DNA of 64,000 bases, taken from positions 124,001-188,000 of the forward strand of contig PAKZ01000041.1 in the NCBI GenBank assembly GCA_002706335.1, written 5' to 3'. This stretch comes from Ahrensia sp. GTDB lineage: Bacteria; Pseudomonadota; Alphaproteobacteria; Rhizobiales; Rhizobiaceae. Made by a program: the position numbers and the translations under genes. Below, piece by piece: positions 20,054 to 28,082 of the stretch (the stretch's first letter is position 1; each line of letters opens with the position of its first letter). The notes beneath the pieces are model-generated. The model ran no database searches, had not been told where the DNA came from, and saw only the letters and a list, made by a program, of their open reading frames with translations.

Positions 20054-22525
20054 TCAGCTTCTCGGTTTGGCGCGGCTTGTCGGGTCGGTGTTGGCGGGGT
20101 CCTCCGGCCAGACATGTTTCGGATAGCGGCCGCGCAGATCGGCGCGCACGCCGGCCCATGATCCGGCCCAGAAACCCGGCAGATCCTGGGTTCGCTGGAT
20201 CGGCCGATGGGCGGGCGAGAGCAGTTCGAACGTCAGCGGCACCTCGCCGCCGCCAATCGACGGATGCGTCCTGATGCCGAAGAGTTCCTGCACGCGTATG
20301 GCGACTACCGGCGCGGCCCCGTCCGCCGGATAATCGAGCATGATCGAGGAGCCGGTGGGCGCTTGGTAACGCGAGGGCGCGAAGTCTTCGATGCGGCGTT
20401 GAAGGTCTGCCGGGACGCGCAGCATCAGGGCGTCGCGCAGCATGCCGGGATTGAGGCCGTTGAGGTTCACCGCGCCCTGCAGGAACGGAGCGAGCCAGTC
20501 GTCGAGGCTTCCCAGCAGGGCTGCATCGTTCATCGCCGGCCACGGATCGCCGAGGCGGGCATGCAGCCAGGAAAGCCGCGCGCGAAGCTGCGAGACCTCC
20601 TTCGACCAGGGGAGAAGGCCAAGCCCATGGGTGCGGACCGCTTCGAGAAGCGCCCCGGTCGCCGCCTCGCCCGACTCGACCTTCACAGGCACGCGGCCGA
20701 GGACGATCGCGCCGAGACGCTCGACCCGCCGCGCGGTCAATGCGCCCTTTTGCCTGTCGAAGTCGGCTTGGGCCACCGTCTCGATGCGATCACCCAGACG
20801 GGAACGGATATCGGTTTCCGCGAGCGCGGCTGCCGCGGTGACGCGTCCTTCCCTTGCGACGCCGGTCACATCGGCGACAATGATGAAGTCCTCACCGGCC
20901 AGCCGCTCGGTTTCGTCCAGCGCGACGCCGCGACCATTCGCCATGACGAAAGCCTTATGGCGCGCGCCGCCGCGCGATTTCGCGACACGGTCGGGATAGG
21001 CATCGAGCAGCATCGCTCCGGCCGAGAGCACATCGCCGCGTTCGGGCAGCGAGAGCCCCGCGACGGTGCGTTTCGCCATCTCGCGCAGCCGCGACAGTTG
21101 CGGACCCTTGCCGCGCAAGGCCGTGTCGAGGCGATGGCCGATATCGACGCCCGGCCCGGCCGCGCCACGTTCGGTGACCAGCAGGGCGAGAAGCATGCGT
21201 CGGAACGCATCCTCGCGGCTTGAGGCGGACACCACCATGGCAGCGAGCCGCGCAGGCAGGCCGAAATCGCGCATGGCCGCGCCTTTCGGCGTCAGTCCGC
21301 CGGTTGCGTCGAGAGCGCCGAGCATGGTCAGCAGCGCCCTTGCCTCGGTCAGCGCCGGAGCGGGCGGGGGATCGAGAAACCGCAGGCTTGCCGGATCGGT
21401 GACGCCCCATGCGAGGCAATCAAGCAGCAGCGAGGTCAGGTCCGCATTGAGGACTTCAGGCGGATCGAAGGGCGCAAGCGCGCGAGTCTGTTCCTCGCGC
21501 CACAGCCGAATGGCCATGCCGGGTTCCGTGCGCCCGGCACGGCCGGCACGCTGGGTCGCTGCGGCCTGCGAGACCCGGCCGGTCTCCAGCCGGGTCAGGC
21601 CGGAGCCGGGGTCGAATACCGGTCGCCGCGCGAGACCGGAATCAATTACGATGCGGACACCGTCTATGGTGATCGAGGTTTCGGCAATCGCGGTTGCCAG
21701 CACAACCTTTCGCGTTCCGGGTTCAGGCGGACGAATGGCGCGATCCTGACCGGCTATGTCCATCATGCCATAGAGCGGCGCGATGACGATGGTTTCCGGC
21801 AGGCGGCTTTCCAACGCTTCGGTTGCTCGGCGGATCTCGCGCTGCCCCGGCAGGAAGACCAGAATGCTGCCGGTCTCCTCGGCAAGCGCTTTGCGGACGA
21901 TGCGGACAACCGCCTGTTCGGACGTCTCAGTTCCCGGGCGCTCCTCGTAGCGGACATCGACGGGAAAAGCCCGGCCTTCGCTTTCGATGACCGGCGCATT
22001 GCCGAGCAATGCAGCGACGCGTGCGCCGTCGAGCGTCGCCGACATGACCAGAATACGAAGATCCTCGCGCAGACCCTCCTGCACGTCTAGAGCGAGCGCG
22101 AGACCGAAATCGGCGTCGAGGCTGCGCTCATGAAACTCGTCGAAGAGAATCGCGCCGATGCCGGAAAGTTCAGGGTCGCCGGTGATCATGCGCTGGAACA
22201 CGCCTTCGGTAACGACCTCGATGCGGGTCTTCGGGCCGACCCGCGTGTCGAAGCGCATGCGGTAGCCGACGGTTTCGCCGACCTTTTCGCCCAACAGTTC
22301 CGCCATGCGGCGGGCCGCGGCGCGGGCGGCCAGCCGGCGCGGCTCCAGCACGATGATCTTTTCCGTGCCGAGCCAGTCTTCATCGAGCAGCGCGAGTGGC
22401 ACCAGGGTCGTCTTGCCGGCGCCGGGCGGCGCGACGAGGACCGCATTGGCGGTTTCCGCGAGCGCGGCTTTCAGATCGTCGAGGACCTCGACGACGGGCA
22501 GGTCGGGCACGGCGAAACGCGTCAT
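20054..22525 (-). CDS. hrpB: ATP-dependent helicase HrpB
   Basis: DEAH-box helicase of 823 residues. Motif I is APPGAGKTT at 32-40, motif II is DEFH at 129-132, and SATLDG, FLPGQREIRR, IAETSITIDG and QRAGRAGR mark later helicase motifs. The C-terminal third (HrpB_C) includes the terminal segment RPIQRTQDLPGFWAGSW typical of the family. The cellular role of bacterial HrpB is poorly defined. It overlaps ynjD by four bases (ATGA), so it is probably translated from the same message as the transporter genes. Confidence 0.94.
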   Translation of the reverse strand: MTRFAVPDLPVVEVLDDLKAALAETANAVLVAPPGAGKTTLVPLALLDEDWLGTEKIIVLEPRRLAARAAARRMAELLGEKVGETVGYRMRFDTRVGPKTRIEVVTEGVFQRMITGDPELSGIGAILFDEFHERSLDADFGLALALDVQEGLREDLRILVMSATLDGARVAALLGNAPVIESEGRAFPVDVRYEERPGTETSEQAVVRIVRKALAEETGSILVFLPGQREIRRATEALESRLPETIVIAPLYGMMDIAGQDRAIRPPEPGTRKVVLATAIAETSITIDGVRIVIDSGLARRPVFDPGSGLTRLETGRVSQAAATQRAGRAGRTEPGMAIRLWREEQTRALAPFDPPEVLNADLTSLLLDCLAWGVTDPASLRFLDPPPAPALTEARALLTMLGALDATGGLTPKGAAMRDFGLPARLAAMVVSASSREDAFRRMLLALLVTERGAAGPGVDIGHRLDTALRGKGPQLSRLREMAKRTVAGLSLPERGDVLSAGAMLLDAYPDRVAKSRGGARHKAFVMANGRGVALDETERLAGEDFIIVADVTGVAREGRVTAAAALAETDIRSRLGDRIETVAQADFDRQKGALTARRVERLGAIVLGRVPVKVESGEAATGALLEAVRTHGLGLLPWSKEVSQLRARLSWLHARLGDPWPAMNDAALLGSLDDWLAPFLQGAVNLNGLNPGMLRDALMLRVPADLQRRIEDFAPSRYQAPTGSSIMLDYPADGAAPVVAIRVQELFGIRTHPSIGGGEVPLTFELLSPAHRPIQRTQDLPGFWAGSWAGVRADLRGRYPKHVWPEDPANTDPTSRAKPRS

Positions 22526-23178
22526 GCCGCGTCCCGGCCGATTTCGATCACCTCGCCGCCGGCGGCTTCGGCATCCGCCGCGTCATGGGTGACGAGGATC
22601 ACGGGAAGGCGCGAGCGCTTCGCCTTGTCGAATACCAGATCGCGGATCTGGCCGCGCAACTGCATGTCAAGCTTGGAAAAGGGCTCGTCGAGCAAAAGGA
22701 AATTCGGCGCGGCCAACAATGTCCGGGCGAGCGCGACGCGCGCCTTCTGGCCGCCGGAGAGCGTATCGGGATCGCGATCGAAGAAATCCGCCAGCCCGAC
22801 ATCGTCAAGCGCTTCCGACGCACGGGACCGGCGAACCGCCTTTCCCTTCACGGATTGCGGGATGGCGAAGACGAGATTGCCTCCAACGGACATGTGCGGA
22901 AAGAGAAGCGGATCCTGGAACAAGATGCCGGCGTGGCGGTCGCCGGCGGGCAGATGCGCAACGTCGCGGCCGCCGCAGACAACCCTTCCCTCGCCCGAAA
23001 AGACCGGGTCGAGAAAGCCGCCGACATAGGCAAGAAGCGTCGACTTGCCGGAGCCGGACGGTCCCATGACGGTCAGGGTTTCGCCGGGCCGAATATGCCG
23101 GTCGACAGCGACCAGTTCCCGCCCGTTCAGGCGGATACACACGGCATCGAGGCGCAGGCCGGCGGTCTCGTCAGGCAA
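22522..23178 (-). CDS. ynjD: ABC transporter ATP-binding protein (YnjD-like)
   Basis: ATPase of 218 residues. Walker A GPSGSGKST lies at 39-47, signature LSGGQKARVALARTL near 140, Walker B NFLLLDEPFSKLD near 160, and a switch histidine in VILVTHDA. With the upstream permease and binding protein it matches the E. coli YnjBCD set, a thiamin-transporter-like importer whose substrate is not established. The start is TTG at 23178, supported by GGAG six bases upstream; no ATG lies nearby. It follows ynjC by 19 bases. Confidence 0.85.
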   Translation of the reverse strand: MPDETAGLRLDAVCIRLNGRELVAVDRHIRPGETLTVMGPSGSGKSTLLAYVGGFLDPVFSGEGRVVCGGRDVAHLPAGDRHAGILFQDPLLFPHMSVGGNLVFAIPQSVKGKAVRRSRASEALDDVGLADFFDRDPDTLSGGQKARVALARTLLAAPNFLLLDEPFSKLDMQLRGQIRDLVFDKAKRSRLPVILVTHDAADAEAAGGEVIEIGRDAA

Positions 23179-23197
23179 GGAAAGCTCCGGGTTGAAG

Positions 23198-24922
23198 TCA
23201 GGCGACCTTCATGGCGCGGCGATTGCGGAAAAGCAACGCCGGCACCAATGCCGCGAAGGCAAAGCCGAGGAAGGGCAGCAGCATCTGCAGGAAGGCGTAG
23301 ATGCCGACCACGCGGCGGTTTCCGCCGGAGCCGAGCGCGACCGCCTCGGTCGTGATCGTCACCAGCCTTCCGGCGCCGATCAGGACCGTCGGCAGATACT
23401 GCCCAACGGAGACGGCGAAGCCGACCGCACAGGCGACGAGAATGGCGCGCGACAGCATGGGAAGGCGAATGGCGAGCAGCGTGGCCCACGGCCCCTTGCC
23501 GAGCCCGGCAGCGATGGCCTCGTAGCGCGGATCGAAGGCGCGCCAGGGCGCGGCCAACGACAGAAAGACGTAAGGCAGCACAAAGACCATATGCACCAGA
23601 ACAAGAGCCATCCACGTGGCGCCGACGCCGCCATGGGTGAGGAAGAGCTTCAGGCCGAACACGAAGCCGGCCTGAGGCACCAGCAAAGGCAGATAGAGGA
23701 AGAACAGCGCCCAGCGATTGCCAGCACGCCGCACCTGCCCTTCGCGCGCGAGGCTTCCTATGACGATCAGCGCAGACAGGGCGGTCGAGGCGAAGCCGAC
23801 CGTGACCGTGGTCCAGAGCGGACCGGCGATCTGCGGCATGCTCCGCATCCAGCCACGCAGCGTCAGCGTATCCGGCAAGACATTCGGAAACTGCCAAAGG
23901 CCGGAGACCGACCAGAGAGCCAGAACCGCGAGACCGCCGAAGACAATGAGCGCGGTGAGCACCACCGAGGTGAGCGCGACATGCCGGATGGCGCGATCGG
24001 TGCCGAAGCGGCGCCCCTCACCGCAAAAATGCATCACCGCCATGCGCCCGATCCTTTCAAGAAGCAGCCAGACGAGCAGCGCCGCGAGCGTTATGCCCAA
24101 TTGCAGAACCGCTCCGGCGGACGCCATGAAACGCGAAGTCAGTTCGGGATCATTCATCCACTGGACGAGGCGGACGGGCAACGCCGACGGTGTGGTCGGA
24201 CCGAGGATGACGGCGACATCGACGGCCGAGGAAGCAAAGGCGATCACCGCGAAGACGGCCAGGCGGATCTGGCGGTAGATGGCCGGCCATGTGGTGAAGA
24301 GGAAGCCCGAGACGCGGCCGTAGCCAAGCGACGCCGACAGCCGGGTGGATGCCGCGAGCCGCACCTGCGGCAGGGCGGCAAGCGTCATCAGCAGCAGGAA
24401 CGGCACTTCCTTGACGATCAGGCCGAGCATCAGGGACAGGCCGAGGGAATCGTTGACGATCAGCCAGTCGGGCGGGCGGTCCCAGCCGGTCGCCCAGGGC
24501 GACACCAGCCGGGCAAGGAAGCCGGACGGCGCGATCATGAAGGCGAGGCCGAAAGCGGCTGCGGCATGCGGCACGGCCAGCAGCGGCGAAACCAGCGACT
24601 GGATGAAGCGGAATGTCCGCGTCTGCGACCAGCCGCCGACGAAGAGCGCGACGAGCACCGTGGAAACGGCCGCCGTGACTACGCCGGCAGCCAGCGCGAT
24701 CCCGCAGGACCGCAGCAGGCCGGGCTGCGCGAGCACGATTTGGAACGGCTCCAGCGACAGGCTTTCCCCGCCGAGCGCCGGCAGATAGCCGAAGGCGGGC
24801 AGAAATGTGCCTGCCAGTCCACCGATCACCGGCAGAGCGAGCACGGCGATCGCGATGGCGGGTGCGAAACGAAGCACCGGAAAGGGAGCGGCTAGTTGGC
24901 GACGCCGTAGCGGCGCGCCCAC
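23198..24922 (-). CDS. ynjC: ABC transporter permease, fused two-domain (YnjC/ThiP-like)
   Basis: Inner-membrane permease of 574 residues made of two fused half-permeases with about twelve hydrophobic segments. The linker near residues 270-320 carries the second-half start LLLERIGRMAVMHF. EAA-type loops are recognisable, for example EAIAAGLGKGPWATLLAIRLP in the second half. The fused layout is that of ThiP and YnjC. The predicted GTG start at 24922 overlaps the end of ynjB by 31 bases and has an AG-rich run directly against it, so the true start may lie a little downstream. Confidence 0.85.
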   Translation of the reverse strand: MGAPLRRRQLAAPFPVLRFAPAIAIAVLALPVIGGLAGTFLPAFGYLPALGGESLSLEPFQIVLAQPGLLRSCGIALAAGVVTAAVSTVLVALFVGGWSQTRTFRFIQSLVSPLLAVPHAAAAFGLAFMIAPSGFLARLVSPWATGWDRPPDWLIVNDSLGLSLMLGLIVKEVPFLLLMTLAALPQVRLAASTRLSASLGYGRVSGFLFTTWPAIYRQIRLAVFAVIAFASSAVDVAVILGPTTPSALPVRLVQWMNDPELTSRFMASAGAVLQLGITLAALLVWLLLERIGRMAVMHFCGEGRRFGTDRAIRHVALTSVVLTALIVFGGLAVLALWSVSGLWQFPNVLPDTLTLRGWMRSMPQIAGPLWTTVTVGFASTALSALIVIGSLAREGQVRRAGNRWALFFLYLPLLVPQAGFVFGLKLFLTHGGVGATWMALVLVHMVFVLPYVFLSLAAPWRAFDPRYEAIAAGLGKGPWATLLAIRLPMLSRAILVACAVGFAVSVGQYLPTVLIGAGRLVTITTEAVALGSGGNRRVVGIYAFLQMLLPFLGFAFAALVPALLFRNRRAMKVA

Positions 24923-26112
24923 TCCTCCTCGACCATCGACATCCAGGAGGGATGCGGCTCGGGCAGGGCCGGTCCGAGTTCGTCGGGGCGCAGGGTGGCG
25001 ATGCCGAGATCGAGCGACGCGAAACGGGCCCGGTCGGCATCATCCAGCCTGTCCATCGCCAGAACAGTCGGATCGCCCCAGATCTGCGGATCCTGCTTGC
25101 GGGCCTGGGCTTCGGGCGACAGCAGGAAATTCGCGGTCACGAGCGCACCCGCCTTCGCAGCGGCATTATAGGGAATTGCAACGAAATGGGTGTTCGACAG
25201 GGTACCGCCGGAGAAGGTGAAGGAGCGCACCGTGTCGGGCAGCAGGTCGTTGGCAATCGCGCTTGAGGCTTCCGCCGGATTGAAAGCGAAAGTGATGTCA
25301 AGTTCGCCGTCGGCGAGCAACTGGCTCATCGACGGATAATCCTTCGGGAAGGCCTTGGCCGAACGCCAGAGATTGGGGTGCAATTCGTCGAGATAATCGA
25401 AGAGCGGCTTCGAAAGTTCGGCGAATTCGTCCGCCTCGACGGGTTTCAGAAGCTTGGCGGGATCGGCAATCTTTTCCGACAGGATCTGCTTCAGGAAGGA
25501 AGAGCCGATGAAATCCGGCGGCTGGGGATAGGAGAACCGGCCGCGATTATCCTTCGACCATGCGAGCAGTTCGTCGGCCGAATCCGGCAGGTCTCCCGCA
25601 TCGGTGCGAGCGCTGTCATAAAAGAACACCAGCTTCGCCATGCCCCAGGGCGATTCCATGCCGTCGGTCGGAATGGTGAAATCGGTGGTGATGGTCGGCT
25701 GGTTCTCGACGTCGACATATCGCCAGTTGGGCAATTGTTGCGCCCAGTCCGGGCCGAAGAGCAGACCCTGCCGCTTCATCGAGGCGAAGTTTTCGCCATT
25801 GATCCAAATGAGGTCAATCGTGCCGTCCTCATCCTTGCCGGCGGCCTTCTCTGTGACGACAGTGGCGACCGCATTGGCGGTGTCATCGATCTTCACATGG
25901 ACGAGCTTGACGCCAAATCGCTCCTGTAACTCGCCGCCAACCCAGTCGATATAAGCATTGATCGATTGCGAGCCGCCCCAGGCGTTCCAGTAGACCGTCT
26001 CGCCCCTGGCGTCACCGAGCACGGCTGTCCAATCGGACGGATCGGGTTCGGCGGCGACAGCAAGCGTGGTGGAAAGTGCGAGCGCGGCAAGAGCAGCAGA
26101 CAGGCGTTTCAT
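24892..26112 (-). CDS. ynjB: ABC transporter substrate-binding protein (YnjB-like)
   Basis: Periplasmic binding protein of 406 residues with a cleavable signal peptide (MKRLSAALAALALSTTLAVA, cleavage after AVA). The block VYWNAWGGSQSINAYIDW with DLIWINGENFASMKRQGLLFG matches the YnjB family rather than ThiB. The ATG at 26112 follows GAGGGG by about eight bases and gives a clean signal peptide; the in-frame extension to 26151 was rejected. It heads the ynjB-ynjC-ynjD-hrpB run. The substrate is unknown; no TPP riboswitch-like structure is visible upstream in 26113-26220, which argues against simple thiamin control. Confidence 0.85.
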   Translation of the reverse strand: MKRLSAALAALALSTTLAVAAEPDPSDWTAVLGDARGETVYWNAWGGSQSINAYIDWVGGELQERFGVKLVHVKIDDTANAVATVVTEKAAGKDEDGTIDLIWINGENFASMKRQGLLFGPDWAQQLPNWRYVDVENQPTITTDFTIPTDGMESPWGMAKLVFFYDSARTDAGDLPDSADELLAWSKDNRGRFSYPQPPDFIGSSFLKQILSEKIADPAKLLKPVEADEFAELSKPLFDYLDELHPNLWRSAKAFPKDYPSMSQLLADGELDITFAFNPAEASSAIANDLLPDTVRSFTFSGGTLSNTHFVAIPYNAAAKAGALVTANFLLSPEAQARKQDPQIWGDPTVLAMDRLDDADRARFASLDLGIATLRPDELGPALPEPHPSWMSMVEEEWARRYGVAN

Positions 26113-26220
26113 CGGATCGTCCCCTCGTTGACGAATTCTTGGTCGAACCATAGATGCGCCGGGCTCTGGGTCAATCGGAGCGGCGCTACACGCTTTGTCA
26201 CATTCGAGTGAGAGCGGCGG

Positions 26221-26640
26221 TCAGTCGCGGTGGACGATCTCGACTTTCCGGATCAGCTTTTCGGGCTGCGGCCGATCGAGGTCGATGGAGAGCAGGCCGT
26301 TCTTCAGTTCCGCGCCGAGCACGCGCATGCCGTCTGCGAGAACGAAAGCTTTCTGGAACTGGCGCGCCGCGATGCCGCGATGCAGGAACTCACGCGGCTC
26401 CTCGTCGGACTGGCGGCCGCGGATGACCAGTTGCGAATCCTCCGTGGAGATATCCAGATCCTCGATGGAAAAGCCGGCAACGGCCAGCGTGATGCGCAGA
26501 ACCTCGGCACCTTCCCGGACCAGCCGTTCGATATTGTAGGGCGGGTAGCCGTCGGAGCTCTTGGCAATACGTTCGAGCGATTTCTCGATGGTCTCGAAAC
26601 CGACGAGCAGCGGGCTCGAAAAGGGCGGCACGCGCGACAT
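26221..26640 (-). CDS. Small heat shock protein (Hsp20/IbpA family)
   Basis: ATP-independent chaperone of 139 residues that holds unfolding proteins. The alpha-crystallin domain runs from about residue 28 (PPYNIERLVREGAEVLRITLAVAG) to the conserved AELKNGLLSIDLDRP near 117. The arrangement PPYNIE and FQKAFVLADGM is the class A IbpA/HspH form of rhizobia. The 5' leader can fold into a ROSE-type hairpin over its ribosome site (separate entry). The gene is divergent from the nucleoside hydrolase. Confidence 0.93.
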   Translation of the reverse strand: MSRVPPFSSPLLVGFETIEKSLERIAKSSDGYPPYNIERLVREGAEVLRITLAVAGFSIEDLDISTEDSQLVIRGRQSDEEPREFLHRGIAARQFQKAFVLADGMRVLGAELKNGLLSIDLDRPQPEKLIRKVEIVHRD

Positions 26641-26720
26641 GGTGATGTCCTTTCAGTCCAAGCGACATTTCCGGCGAACCCGTTATGGCATTCGCCGGCG
26701 CTCCTGATATGGTCCGGCGA
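26641..26720 (-). promoter_or_regulatory. Candidate ROSE-type RNA thermometer in the hsp20 leader
   Basis: Read on the reverse strand, the leader has GTCGCTT (26666-26660), a seven-base loop, then AAGGAC (26652-26647), six bases before the hsp20 ATG. AAGGAC pairs with GTC-CTT leaving one unpaired G, which is the defining bulged-G pairing of the UYGCU/anti-Shine-Dalgarno helix of ROSE elements. Further upstream CCGGCGAA / TTCGCCGG (26698-26691 and 26678-26671) forms a perfect eight-base stem, as expected for the preceding stable hairpins. ROSE elements are established regulators of rhizobial small heat shock genes. The 5' end of the transcript is not known. Confidence 0.75.
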
Positions 26721-26746
26721 AAAACCGATTGCAAGCAGGAGCCACC

Positions 26747-27688
26747 ATGCCGGATCGCCGGGCCATCATCATCGACACCGATCCGGGACAGGACGACGCT
26801 CTTGCCATCCTGCTGGCGCTGGCGAGCGACGAGTTCGACGTGCTCGGCATCACCGCCGTCGCCGGCAATGTGCCGCTGACGCTGACAGAGAAGAATGTGC
26901 GCAAGATCTGCGAGCTGGCGGACCGGCCGCAGACGAAAGTATTTGCCGGTTCGTCGCGGCCGCTTATGCGCGATCTGGTCACCGCTGAATATGTGCACGG
27001 CAAGACCGGGCTGGACGGGCCGGACCTGCCGGAGCCGGTGATGCCGCTGCAAACGCAGCACGGCGTCGACTTCATCATCGAGACGCTTCGGGAGCGCGCG
27101 TCCGGCGAAGTGACTCTGTGCACGCTTGGCCCGCTCACCAATATCGCTTTGGCGCTGATCCGGGCCCCGGACATCGCGCCAAAGATCCGCGAGATCGTGA
27201 TGATGGGCGGCGGCTTCTTCGAGGGCGGTAACGTAACGCCGACGGCAGAATTCAACATCTATGTCGATCCGCATGCGGCTGCGACCGTGTTCCGCTCCGG
27301 TGTGCCGATCGTGATGATCCCCCTCGACTGCACCCACAAAGCGCTGACGACACGCGACCGGATCGCAGCGATGCGCATGCATGGTACGAAAGTGACAGAG
27401 GCCGCCGCCGAACTGATCGATTTCTTCGAGCGTTTCGACGAGGACAAATACGGCACCGATGGCGGGCCGCTGCACGATCCCTGCGTGATCGCCTGGCTAC
27501 TAAAGCCGGAACTATTCTCGGGCCGCGACTGCAATGTCGAGATCGAGACCGGTTCGGAGCTGACGATGGGCATGACGGTGGTCGACTGGTGGGGCGTGAC
27601 CGACAGGCCGAAGAACGCCCATGTCATTCGCGACATAGACGCCGATGGCTTCTTCAAGCTGCTGACGGAGCGGATCGCGCGGCTTTAG
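26747..27688 (+). CDS. Inosine/uridine-preferring nucleoside hydrolase
   Basis: Calcium-dependent N-ribohydrolase of 313 residues that splits ribonucleosides to base and ribose for salvage. The metal-binding N-terminal motif DTDPGQDD (D10, D12, D16, D17) is exact. GNVPLTLTEKN, VTLCTLGPLTNIALAL and MMGGGFFEGGNVTPTAEFNI are the other IUNH blocks, with N and E residues for ribose contact. A catalytic-region histidine is near the C-terminus (GPLHDPCVIAWLL). The ATG at 26747 follows AGGAG; the in-frame ATG at 26729 is less well placed. It is the last gene before tRNA-Leu and the island. Confidence 0.93.
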   Translation: MPDRRAIIIDTDPGQDDALAILLALASDEFDVLGITAVAGNVPLTLTEKNVRKICELADRPQTKVFAGSSRPLMRDLVTAEYVHGKTGLDGPDLPEPVMPLQTQHGVDFIIETLRERASGEVTLCTLGPLTNIALALIRAPDIAPKIREIVMMGGGFFEGGNVTPTAEFNIYVDPHAAATVFRSGVPIVMIPLDCTHKALTTRDRIAAMRMHGTKVTEAAAELIDFFERFDEDKYGTDGGPLHDPCVIAWLLKPELFSGRDCNVEIETGSELTMGMTVVDWWGVTDRPKNAHVIRDIDADGFFKLLTERIARL

Positions 27689-27812
27689 GCGATTGTCCGC
27701 GCCGGGCGGATCGAGCGGGTTGAAAAATTGTTACAAATTCCGACCGGAAGCCCCGCAACGCCGTTGACTTGGCGCGCGCGTGCTTCTAATGGGTGCCGCC
27801 TAGCCAAACCGT

Positions 27813-27897
27813 GCCCAGATGGCGGAATTGGTAGACGCGCACGGTTCAGGTCCGTGTGCCGCAAGGCGTGGAGGTTCGAGTCCTCTTCTGGGCACCA
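27813..27897 (+). tRNA. tRNA-Leu, anticodon CAG
   Basis: Class II tRNA of 85 bases. Acceptor stem GCCCAGA (27813-27819) pairs with TCTGGGC (27887-27893), followed by A and an encoded CCA. The anticodon stem is CACGG / CCGTG with loop TTCAGGT, giving anticodon CAG for CUG codons. A long variable arm and the T-arm GGTTCGAGTCC are present. The gene is intact even though its 3' end is the integration target of the island. Confidence 0.96.
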
Positions 27898-27905
27898 TTT
27901 TCTTC
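27882..27905 (+). repeat. attL: left attachment site at the 3' end of tRNA-Leu
   Basis: The tRNA 3' end and the first bases beyond it (CCTCTTCTGGGCACCATTTT and CTTC) recur at 37435-37456 with two single-base deletions. The repeat covers the T-stem to CCA end, the usual crossover region of tRNA-targeting tyrosine integrases, and the integrase gene begins 180 bases downstream. Confidence 0.85.
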
Positions 27906-27944
27906 TCCGACATTGTCCGAACGGCTTCAAGAGCAGCACACAGA

Positions 27945-27966
27945 AGCCCGGATTTCCGGGTTTTTT
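27945..27966 (+). terminator. Rho-independent terminator after tRNA-Leu
   Basis: Five-base GC stem CCCGG / CCGGG (27947-27951 and 27956-27960) with loop ATTT and a run of six T. It lies inside the island's left end, so it appears to have arrived with the element and now ends the tRNA transcript before the integrase gene. Confidence 0.75.
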
Positions 27967-28001
27967 ACCATCTGATCGTCCAGCAAGCTCCGACCCGGTT
28001 C

Positions 28002-28081
28002 GTTGGCATCCAGAAAATTTGTTGGTATCATCGTTGGCATTCGGCTGAAAATGCCAACGCTTCGGCAATCGGGATACCAAC
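28002..28081. repeat. Left cluster of integrase arm-type repeats (GTTGGYATC)
   Basis: Five copies of a nine-base element: forward GTTGGCATC (28002), GTTGGTATC (28021) and GTTGGCATT (28033), and inverted AATGCCAAC (28050) and GATACCAAC (28073). The pair at 28021 and 28033 is 12 bases apart, the same spacing as at the right end of the island. The cluster abuts the integrase start, so it may also act as the integrase operator. Confidence 0.75.
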
Positions 28082-28082
28082 A

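Noticed and set aside
23045-24895. 616-residue open frame antisense to ynjC
   Set aside because: Low-complexity Q/R/E/G-rich translation typical of antisense frames; the permease gene is complete and has motifs.
26113-26220. Thiamin (TPP) riboswitch before the ynjB operon
   Set aside because: The conserved CUGAGA and ACCUGAU-type segments of the THI element are not visible.
27819-28082. N-terminal extension of the integrase through the tRNA gene
   Set aside because: It would translate the tRNA, its terminator and the repeat cluster; the P4-integrase N-terminus begins at 28083.
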